NCBI GenBank assembly: GCA_016875645.1
Contig: VGPE01000202.1
Location: forward strand, 1 to 5,252
Reading direction: 5' to 3'
Origin: Chloroflexota bacterium
Lineage (GTDB): Bacteria > Chloroflexota > Limnocylindria > Limnocylindrales > CSP1-4
DNA length: 5,252 nt
Within the stretch, counting starts at the first letter, position 1. Each line of letters opens with the position of its first letter. Positions 1 through 5,252 of this stretch are shown one piece after another. The notes under the pieces are model-generated. The model had not been told where the DNA came from. It was given only the letters and a program-made list of their open reading frames with translations, and ran no database searches. A program made the position numbers and the translations under genes.

Positions 1-26
1 GCGCCGCGGCTAACCTGAGCCCAACG

Positions 27-70
27 GTGACAAAGTCACTGGCCGACTAACGGGACAGAGTCACTGGCCG
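27..70. repeat. Direct repeat pair with embedded palindrome upstream of rho
   Basis: Two 17-bp copies, at 29-45 (GACAAAGTCACTGGCCG) and 54-70 (GACAGAGTCACTGGCCG), differ at one base and are 25 bp apart. The first copy overlaps a perfect inverted repeat, GTGAC-AAA-GTCAC, at 27-39. The second copy lacks the left arm (GGGAC instead of GTGAC), so its dyad is imperfect. The pair sits 25 bp before the -35 element of the rho promoter. Repeats of this kind are seen both in transposon ends, where they bind transposase, and in operator arrays. Nothing in the window identifies the binding protein. Confidence 0.8.
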
Positions 71-94
71 CCGACAGCGGACGAGTGCAGTTCC

Positions 95-123
95 TTGACG
101 TGCCCCCGGGCGGCTCGTATGCT
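95..123 (+). promoter_or_regulatory. Housekeeping sigma-70-type promoter of rho
   Basis: TTGACG at 95-100 and TATGCT at 118-123 are separated by exactly 17 bp, close to the bacterial TTGACA/TATAAT consensus with optimal spacing. Transcription would start near 130, giving a leader of about 73 nt to the ATG at 203 or about 127 nt to the ATG at 257. The same bases contain a TTG (95) and an ATG (119) in the rho frame; both would lie inside the promoter and so upstream of the transcript, which argues against them as starts for this transcript. Confidence 0.72.
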
Positions 124-186
124 CCGCCAATCCCACTTCGGCCTCCGCTGCGCACCATTGCGCGCGATCCGGTGTGGCGTCTCCCT

Positions 187-191
187 AGGTG
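187..191 (+). promoter_or_regulatory. Weak ribosome binding site for rho start at 203
   Basis: AGGTG matches the anti-Shine-Dalgarno CACCT and lies 11 nt before the ATG at 203, slightly further than ideal. The alternative ATG at 257 has only GC-rich sequence before it with no purine-rich site. This is the main reason to prefer 203, but the support is modest. Confidence 0.35.
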
Positions 192-202
192 CTGCCCTGT
201 CC

Positions 203-1585
203 ATGCCCTCCAACGGTTCTGACCCCCGTTCGCGAAACCGGCGCCCGCGGCGCCGCATGTCAGCCGGCCGCGGCCCCGTCACCGAATTCGACGAACTGCA
301 GGAACTCGAAGCCGCCCGCGAGCGGAACGACCTCGACGTTTCAGACCTGCGCGCGATGAGCGTGACCGAGCTGCGCTCGGTGAGCCGCGACCTCGAACTT
401 GACACTGCCGCCGCTGACCGGAAGGACGATCTGGTCTACCGGATCCTCCAGCGCCAGTCGGAGCGCGCCGGCTACCTCTACGCAACCGGCATCCTGGACG
501 TGGTTGACGAGGGCTACGGCTTCATGCGTCGCCACGGGTTGCTGCCCAGCCCGGACGACATCTACGTGTCCTCGTCCCAGGTGCGCCGCTTCGGGCTCCG
601 CATCGGCGACCGGGTCAGCGGCGCCGTCCGCGCCCCGCGAGAAGGGGAGAAGTACTGGGGCCTGCTGCGGGTCGATTCGGTCAACGGCGTGGACGTCGAG
701 ACGGCGCGCCGCCGGCCGCACTTCGGTGATCTGACGCCGGTCCACCCGGACAAGCTGATCAACCTCGAGAGCGACCCCAAGAACCTCTCCCAGCGGCTGA
801 TCAACCTCGTCAACCCGCTGGGCAAGGGGCAGCGCGCGCTGATCGTCAGCCCGCCCAAGGCCGGCAAGACGATGCTGCTCAAGCACATCGCCAACGGGAT
901 CTCCACGAACTATCCCGAGGTGCTCCTCATGGTCGCCCTCATCGGCGAGCGGCCGGAGGAAGTCACGGACATGCGGCGCAGCGTCAAGGGCGAGGTCATC
1001 AGCTCCACCTTCGACGAGCCGACCGAGAACCACACCCACGTGGCCGAGATGGCGCTCGAGATCGCCAAGCGCCAGGTCGAGACAGGCCGCGACGTCGTGA
1101 TTCTGCTGGATTCGATCACCCGGCTGGCGCGCGCCTACAACCTGGCCCTGCCGCCGTCCGGCCGCACCCTTTCGGGCGGCATCGATCCCATCGCCCTCTA
1201 CCCGCCCAAGCGGTTCTTCGGCGCCGCGCGGAACATCGAGGAGGGCGGTTCGCTCACGATCATCGGCACCTGCCTCGTCGACACCGGCTCGCGCATGGAC
1301 GACGTGATCTACGAGGAGTTCAAGGGCACCGGCAACAGCGAGCTGATCCTGGATCGAAAGCTGGCCGAGAAGCGGATCTTCCCCGCGATCGACGTCCAGC
1401 GATCGGGCACCCGGCGCGAGGAGCTGCTCCTCGAGGAGGGCACGCTGCGGATGGTCTGGACCATGCGCCGGATGCTGTCCGCGGTCGGCACGAACGAAGG
1501 CATCGAGCTGCTCCTCAACCGGCTCGCCAAGACCGAGAACAACGCCCAGTTCCTGGCCGGGCTCACGAAGAGCCTCGACGCCTAG
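203..1585 (+). CDS. rho: Transcription termination factor Rho
   Basis: Rho is a hexameric RNA helicase that loads on untranslated RNA and uses ATP to dislodge RNA polymerase in the cytoplasm. From the ATG at 203 the protein has 460 residues, against about 419 in E. coli. The extra length is a basic, Arg-rich N-terminus (about residues 1-30) before the Rho_N helical domain (about 43-75). The RNA-binding cold-shock-like fold follows, with an RNP1-like GYGFMR at 104-109 and DDIYVSSSQVRRF after it. The ATPase core is intact: P-loop PPKAGKT (217-223, Lys222), catalytic Glu249 in GERPEEVT, Walker B ILLDS (Asp303), the Q-loop, the R-loop DTGSRMDDV and arginine finger Arg404 in SGTRREE. The core aligns to E. 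coli with a constant offset of 38 at all four checkpoints. One oddity is Gly248, where E. coli has Asp210. Upstream TTG 95 and ATG 119 fall inside the promoter; ATG 257 (442 residues) remains possible. The family is certain, the start less so. No rpmE follows, unlike in many actinobacteria. Confidence 0.97.
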   Translation: MPSNGSDPRSRNRRPRRRMSAGRGPVTEFDELQELEAARERNDLDVSDLRAMSVTELRSVSRDLELDTAAADRKDDLVYRILQRQSERAGYLYATGILDVVDEGYGFMRRHGLLPSPDDIYVSSSQVRRFGLRIGDRVSGAVRAPREGEKYWGLLRVDSVNGVDVETARRRPHFGDLTPVHPDKLINLESDPKNLSQRLINLVNPLGKGQRALIVSPPKAGKTMLLKHIANGISTNYPEVLLMVALIGERPEEVTDMRRSVKGEVISSTFDEPTENHTHVAEMALEIAKRQVETGRDVVILLDSITRLARAYNLALPPSGRTLSGGIDPIALYPPKRFFGAARNIEEGGSLTIIGTCLVDTGSRMDDVIYEEFKGTGNSELILDRKLAEKRIFPAIDVQRSGTRREELLLEEGTLRMVWTMRRMLSAVGTNEGIELLLNRLAKTENNAQFLAGLTKSLDA

Positions 1586-1619
1586 CGGCAACGACACGCC
1601 CGACGAGGTTGTTTGACCC

Positions 1620-1651
1620 GCGTCCCCGGAGCCGAACCCGGCAGGGGGCGC
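1620..1651. terminator. Compound hairpin between convergent genes, possible bidirectional terminator
   Basis: GCGTCCCC at 1620-1627 can pair with GGGGGCGC at 1644-1651 as an 8-bp stem with one G-T pair. Inside it GCCG (1631-1634) pairs with CGGC (1639-1642) around an AACC loop. The structure sits in the 71-bp gap between the stop codons of rho and the convergent membrane protein gene, where a shared terminator would be expected. Neither strand has a T-run after the stem, so intrinsic termination is doubtful. It could instead protect 3' ends or help Rho-dependent termination. Confidence 0.35.
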
Positions 1652-1656
1652 AGGAC

Positions 1657-2658
1657 TCAGCCGAGGGCGCGCTCCAGGAGCCGGAACACCAGCCACAGCC
1701 CGACCGGCAGCACCAGGGCGGTCCCGAACCAGCGCACTGTGTCGGGCTGCCATGGCCAGGTCGAGACCCGGGCCAGCAGGTCGCGCTGCGTGATGAGGCC
1801 TGCGAGGTGCTTGGTGAACGCATCCGCGTCGGTCAGGTCGCTCGTGTCGGCGCGCCGATCGAGGTCGGCAAGCGCCCTGGTCAGGCGAGCGTTGGCGGCC
1901 GCCATGCGGCGCGATTTCTCGGCAACGATCCGACCGTGCATCCCCAGCAGCGGCACGACGAAGCACGCAACCGCAAGGCCGACCAGGGCGAGGGTTCCCG
2001 CGAAGAGGGCGGGGTTCGTGAAGGTGGCCGGATCCGTGGCCGCCGAGAGGTACGCGAACGCCAGGAGGCCGCTCCCGGTAGCTGCCGTGAAGCCGGCAAA
2101 GGCGTGGAGTGGCTGGAGATCCAGCAGGTCCACGGTCTCGACATAGCCATCGATCCGCGCGATAAAACGCAGCTGCCGGACCGTGTGGTAGACGAGCGCC
2201 AGCGCCTCGCCGAACGAAACCAGGCTGATCGCGAGCGTCGCCAGGAAGGTCAGCGGTTCGCCCTCGAGGTCCAGTGGAGCCCCGTACTGGCCGACGGTGT
2301 ACACGAGGGCCAGCGCCACCCCGGCCATCGACCAGGCGGCCGTCGGCCACGCCGGCATCTCGGTCAGCTCGCGGCCAGCGCGGGCCGATTCCTCCGATGA
2401 GAGACGCGTCGCGCGGCTGAACGTCGCCCAGGCGCGGGCAGCCGCACGGTCGAGCACATGGATGGCGCCGATGGGGCCCACCACGTAGATCGCCAACGAC
2501 GCGAGATACGCGTCAACGGCGCCCAGGGGCAGGAATCCGTCCGCCCAGGCGGGCAGGTGGGTGCCGAGCAGGACGGCCGCGAATGCGACCGCGTACGTCA
2601 CCCATGCCGGGCCCGGCAGGGCCTCGATCCACCGGATGAGCCGGTCGACCCAGCTCAT
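1657..2658 (-). CDS. Hypothetical seven-pass membrane protein
   Basis: I do not recognise a named family. From the ATG at 2658 the protein has 333 residues and seven hydrophobic stretches, at about 19-37, 47-69, 106-125, 136-158, 184-206, 217-240 and 309-327. Loop charges follow the positive-inside rule: Arg-rich loops at 70-105 and 159-172 should be cytoplasmic, while the acidic loops 38-46 and 127-135 should be outside, giving N-in, C-out. After the sixth segment lies a hydrophilic, probably helical cytoplasmic stretch (241-300), starting HGRIVAEKSRRM and containing a run of Arg, Ala and Asp, then a WPWQPDTVRW motif leading into the last segment. No catalytic motif or transporter signature is visible. 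A GTG at 2700 would add 14 residues; I prefer 2658 because MSWVDRLIRW gives a compact cytoplasmic N-terminus, although neither start has a convincing Shine-Dalgarno. The gene faces rho tail to tail, is divergent from the LysM gene, and appears to stand alone. A sensor or scaffold role is possible but unsupported. Confidence 0.8.
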   Translation of the reverse strand: MSWVDRLIRWIEALPGPAWVTYAVAFAAVLLGTHLPAWADGFLPLGAVDAYLASLAIYVVGPIGAIHVLDRAAARAWATFSRATRLSSEESARAGRELTEMPAWPTAAWSMAGVALALVYTVGQYGAPLDLEGEPLTFLATLAISLVSFGEALALVYHTVRQLRFIARIDGYVETVDLLDLQPLHAFAGFTAATGSGLLAFAYLSAATDPATFTNPALFAGTLALVGLAVACFVVPLLGMHGRIVAEKSRRMAAANARLTRALADLDRRADTSDLTDADAFTKHLAGLITQRDLLARVSTWPWQPDTVRWFGTALVLPVGLWLVFRLLERALG

Positions 2659-2972
2659 GGTGACGGGAACCGATCGCGCCCTGACCGCTCCCACGCCCAC
2701 GTTGTACGGCAGCGCGCGGCCAATCGCGAATCAGACACGACATGATCGCATCGCTCCGCCGGCCGACCTCGTGACGAATTGAACGGGTTGCGCCACCTGA
2801 GGTCGATCTGCTAGGGTGCACACGGACCCGCGAGCCCGCCGTCACCGGAGTCGGGCCGCGCCGACGCGCTTGAGACCCCAGCTCAATACCGCGACCGCGA
2901 ACGGTACACCTCGCCGGGCCACCGAGGGACTGCCCCCGGGCCGTTCGCCATCGATCGATCTCGGAGACCGTA
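2659..2972. other. Divergent intergenic region and leader
   Basis: These 314 bp separate the leftward membrane protein gene from the rightward LysM/M23 gene. The region holds one good rightward promoter (2788-2817), a leader of about 150 nt, and a Shine-Dalgarno (2963-2966). I could not find a convincing leftward promoter for the membrane protein gene. The long frame of the LysM gene is open back to a stop at 2871-2873, but codons before about 2940 have mixed third bases (many A), so that part is more likely leader than coding. No RNA gene or recognised riboswitch consensus is visible in the leader. Confidence 0.6.
2788..2817 (+). promoter_or_regulatory. Extended -10 promoter of the LysM/M23 gene
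   Basis: TTGCGC at 2788-2793 is followed after 18 bp by TAGGGT at 2812-2817, which fits the TANNNT form common in GC-rich bacteria. TG at 2809-2810 supplies the extended -10 (TGCTAGGGT). The transcript would start near 2824 and reach the proposed TTG start after about 150 nt. The -10 is good and the -35 only moderate. Confidence 0.55.
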
Positions 2973-2975
2973 TTG
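2963..2975 (+). promoter_or_regulatory. Ribosome binding site and TTG start of the LysM/M23 gene
   Basis: GGAG at 2963-2966 lies 6 nt before a TTG at 2973-2975 that is in frame with the LysM and M23 domains. In this frame no ATG or GTG occurs between the upstream stop (2871-2873) and the ATG at 3378, although the intervening codons already show GC-rich third positions typical of coding DNA. This makes the TTG the best supported start. ATGs at 3378, 3387 and 3444 are later alternatives. Confidence 0.5.
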
Positions 2976-5252
2976 CGATACGCGACGGTCGCCGCGAAGC
3001 GTGCATTGGCGCGGCTTCTCGGCGACTCGCTACGACCACCCGCGAAGCACGCCACCGCCCAGGGTCGACGGCGCCCCACGGCGTCCGGGGGGTTGAGCGG
3101 TCGTGCCCTGGTCGACGGAAGCCCGCGCGACTCGTCGCCTCCGCCAGCCGATCCGGCGACCTCCGTCTCCGAGGCTCCGGCCCCGGGCGCCGCACCCGAG
3201 TCCGTTTCCACCGTCGCCAGGCTGGCGTACCTCGCCGCGCTCGGCGTCGCGGCGGCGTCCTCCGGAGCCCACGCAGTCATCGACCCACCCGCCCGACGAT
3301 CGCGCTCGAAGGCGCAACGTGAGGCGAGTCCCGCCGCAGACGGTCCCACGGGCGGCCCATCGGGCGGGCACGCGTACATGGGGACCATGCCCCACGTCCC
3401 GGGTACCGTCCGCCGGATCCCACACACGCGCGCCCAGCTCGCGATGTCCCGTCCGGCCGGGAGCCCGGGTTCCGTGCTGCCCCCGCTCCGACGCGCTGCC
3501 CCGGACCGCACGATCTGGCGGGCGCCCGAGATCAAGGACCTGCCGCCCGACCTCGCCGGTGATTACCTTCGCCGGCCAGACCCACGCGTTCGCGTCACCG
3601 ATGCTCGCGACGCACACCACTTCGCTCGGCAGGCGACCCCTCAACCTACAGGGCACCGCACTCCCGCTGGGCTGACCCGCCGCTCGTGGCGGCGGTACGA
3701 ACCGGTGAACCTGGGTCTGCCGGCGGAGGAATCGGGCGCGACGCTCCCATCCATCGTCGAGGATCAGCCGCGCCGTGCGCGCCCGTCCGGGTCGACGTGG
3801 GCCCACGAGGAGCTGGCCGGCCTCGCAGTCGCACGCCGGACCGGCGAGCTCGTCGGCATCCCCATCGAGCCCGAAGCCGAGCCCTGGGATCTGGGCCTGG
3901 CTGGAGCCGCTCCGCGCGAGCATGCCGCCGGCAGGTCCATCCGGCAGGCCGAGCCTGCAGGGCTCAAGCGCCGTCCGGTCCGCGACGGTGGCCGTATCCG
4001 CACCTTCATCGACGGTGAGGACGTCGCCTCGGGCATCGCCGCGGAGCAGCCCGCGCCGGTCGCCCTGGAGCGCCTGGTCCGCACCGCCCTGGCCCATGAT
4101 CTGGAGCGGGCGCGAGCGGCGTCCGCACGCGCCGCCGCGTCTGCCATCGCCGTCTCCCGGCGCGCGGAGCGGAGCGTCGCCAGCGGAGTCGCACTCCTGG
4201 TCCTGGTCGCGTCGCTGATCGGCGTCACCCCCCTGTCCCCGTCTGCCGGTGCCACGGGCAACGTCGGGCGGGAGGCGTCGCCGACACGGATCGGAATCGG
4301 TGTGTTCTCGGCCGCGCTCCGATCCGTTGATGGCACCGATGCATTCGGCGGAACCGCTGGATCGATCGACGGTCTTGCCATCCCGGACGGGGCGGGCTCG
4401 CCGGCGCTCCAGGCAGATGGCGGCGACGAACCGCAGAACCTGGTCTCGCTCGACCTGTTGCCGATCGAGACGAGTCGCCCTGACGACGCGAGCCAGCCCA
4501 GCGCCCCTGGCGTGCCGCTGGCCGATCGCTTCGTCATCGACGACGAGACGATCGAGAACACCGACGACCAGGGCCCCTTCAACGCGGACGGGACGCTGGT
4601 GAAGCCGATCGCCGTCGACACGACGGTTCCGGACGGCAAGGACCAGTTGCGCACGTACAAGGTCAAGCACGGCGACACCGCGACCGACATCGCCAGGCGG
4701 TTCAAGGTCACCACGGCGACCATCGTCTGGTCCAACGGCCTCGAGAACGCTCCGGCGCTCAAGATCGGCCAGACGCTGATCATCCCACCCGTCAACGGCC
4801 TGGTCCACGTGGTGCAGAACGGCGACACTCTCTCGGCCATCGCGCGCAGGACCGGCGTGGACTTCCGCAGGATCATGGAGGCAAACGGCCTCGACGAGAC
4901 GACCGTGTTCATCGGCCAGACGCTCATCATTCCGGGCGGCAAGGGCGAGCACATCGGCACCCCGCCCGCGGCCGCCGGCGCCGACTTGAGCCCGAACAGC
5001 CCCGTCCGCCGCAACACCGTGACGGTCCCGCGCCGCTCCGCAGTGCCGCCCGCGACATACGGTGGCGGGGCCTTCGCCTGGCCGCTCCCGGGCGGCTCCA
5101 TCAGCCAGTACTTCCACTACGGTCACTACGGTCTGGATATCGCGGGCGACTACGGGATGCCCGTCCACGCGGCCGCGTCGGGCACGGTCATCTTCGCGGG
5201 CTGGAAGAACAACGGCGGCGGCTGGCAGGTCTGGATCGCCCACGGCTCCGGC
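2973..5252 (+). CDS. Membrane-anchored LysM / M23 peptidoglycan endopeptidase (3' end outside window)
   Basis: The protein should bind peptidoglycan through two LysM domains and cut its peptide cross-bridges with a zinc M23 (LytM/lysostaphin-type) domain outside the membrane. The window holds 760 codons without a stop. In order: a basic Arg/Ala/Pro/Ser-rich region (1-400) with one weak hydrophobic stretch (about 83-103); a clear membrane segment (about 406-424, VALLVLVASLIGV); an acidic, Asp/Gly/Ser-rich linker (425-560); LysM1 (562-605, YKVKHGDT to IGQTLIIP); LysM2 (612-654, HVVQNGDTLSAIARR to IGQTLIIP); a Pro/Arg linker; and M23 from about 703. Zinc ligands His718 and Asp722 are in HYGLD, and His757 in WIAHGSG matches the conserved His of the family; the last HxH motif lies past the window edge. 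No cysteine occurs in the visible protein. Charge switches from basic before the membrane segment to acidic after it, fitting an N-in, C-out anchor. The domain calls are firm, the TTG start and the first 135 residues less so. A shorter protein from ATG 3378 or 3444 is possible. Confidence 0.85.
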   Translation, partial: MRYATVAAKRALARLLGDSLRPPAKHATAQGRRRPTASGGLSGRALVDGSPRDSSPPPADPATSVSEAPAPGAAPESVSTVARLAYLAALGVAAASSGAHAVIDPPARRSRSKAQREASPAADGPTGGPSGGHAYMGTMPHVPGTVRRIPHTRAQLAMSRPAGSPGSVLPPLRRAAPDRTIWRAPEIKDLPPDLAGDYLRRPDPRVRVTDARDAHHFARQATPQPTGHRTPAGLTRRSWRRYEPVNLGLPAEESGATLPSIVEDQPRRARPSGSTWAHEELAGLAVARRTGELVGIPIEPEAEPWDLGLAGAAPREHAAGRSIRQAEPAGLKRRPVRDGGRIRTFIDGEDVASGIAAEQPAPVALERLVRTALAHDLERARAASARAAASAIAVSRRAERSVASGVALLVLVASLIGVTPLSPSAGATGNVGREASPTRIGIGVFSAALRSVDGTDAFGGTAGSIDGLAIPDGAGSPALQADGGDEPQNLVSLDLLPIETSRPDDASQPSAPGVPLADRFVIDDETIENTDDQGPFNADGTLVKPIAVDTTVPDGKDQLRTYKVKHGDTATDIARRFKVTTATIVWSNGLENAPALKIGQTLIIPPVNGLVHVVQNGDTLSAIARRTGVDFRRIMEANGLDETTVFIGQTLIIPGGKGEHIGTPPAAAGADLSPNSPVRRNTVTVPRRSAVPPATYGGGAFAWPLPGGSISQYFHYGHYGLDIAGDYGMPVHAAASGTVIFAGWKNNGGGWQVWIAHGSG

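Noticed and set aside
150..163. Small hairpin GCGCA-CCAT-TGCGC in the rho leader
   Set aside because: Five base pairs in GC-rich DNA are expected by chance, and there is no adjacent T-run or alternative pairing that would make an attenuator.
341..2350. Long minus-strand open frame (669 codons) opposite rho
   Set aside because: It runs antisense through the whole conserved Rho core and on into the membrane protein gene in a different frame. Its composition is the Arg/Gly/Asp-rich pattern typical of antisense frames in GC-rich DNA, with no domain.
1609..2400. Plus-strand frame (263 codons) opposite the membrane protein gene
   Set aside because: The product is Arg/Gln/Gly-rich and featureless, while the minus strand gives seven regular hydrophobic segments with sensible loop charges.
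2818..2972. Possible c-di-AMP (ydaO-type) riboswitch before the hydrolase gene
   Set aside because: The gene type and leader length suit one, but I could not align the conserved core motifs by eye, so I do not report it as a feature.
3087..3092. Run of six G near the 5' part of the LysM/M23 gene as a possible frameshift site
   Set aside because: The same frame is open and coding-like on both sides, so nothing suggests a frameshift or sequencing error.
2816..3322. Plus-strand frame starting with GTG at 2816
   Set aside because: The GTG lies within the promoter -10 to start region, has no ribosome site, and overlaps the LysM gene in another frame with an Arg-rich featureless product.
3764..5101. 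Second long minus-strand frame opposite the LysM domains
   Set aside because: Also antisense to recognised domains, and overlapped by another antisense frame; it is Ser/Arg/Pro-rich with no recognisable motif.
3030..5243. Very long minus-strand open frame (737 codons) opposite the LysM/M23 gene
   Set aside because: The plus strand has unmistakable LysM and M23 motifs over the same DNA. The antisense product is low-complexity, with no domain or membrane segment.

Overview
The window is GC-rich bacterial chromosomal DNA carrying three genes and their control regions. The gene style points to a high-GC, Gram-positive-like or monoderm lineage. The Rho protein and the linker, LysM and M23 sequence of the last gene resemble proteins I associate with Chloroflexota, perhaps Limnocylindria-type soil lineages, but no search was run and this placement is an inference.

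Left edge (1-94): non-coding DNA with a 17-bp direct repeat spaced 25 bp apart; the first copy overlaps a perfect GTGAC/GTCAC inverted repeat. It looks like a transposon end or a protein-binding array lying just upstream of rho. A near-consensus housekeeping promoter (TTGACG, 17-bp spacer, TATGCT) follows at 95-123.

Rho (203-1585, +): a complete transcription termination factor with all its ATPase and RNA-binding landmarks. Its longest open frame begins at a TTG that is the promoter -35 element, so the real start must be further in, at 203 or 257. A short convergent intergenic space (1586-1656) holds a compound hairpin without a T-run.

Membrane protein (1657-2658, -): an unrecognised protein with about seven membrane segments, convergent with rho and divergent from the next gene.

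Divergent intergenic region (2659-2972): contains an extended -10 promoter firing right, a leader of about 150 nt, and a Shine-Dalgarno placed before a TTG start.

LysM/M23 cell-wall hydrolase (2973 to the window edge, +): a membrane-anchored peptidoglycan endopeptidase, cut off by the window end inside its catalytic domain. Its odd part is a basic Arg/Ala/Pro-rich region of about 400 residues ahead of the only strong membrane segment.

The genes do not form one pathway: rho is a housekeeping gene, and the other two are an envelope protein of unknown role and a cell-wall hydrolase on diverging transcripts. I see no defence system, CRISPR array, tRNA or rRNA. The less ordinary signals are the repeat upstream of rho, the Asp-to-Gly change next to Rho's catalytic glutamate, and the long presumed cytoplasmic half of the hydrolase.
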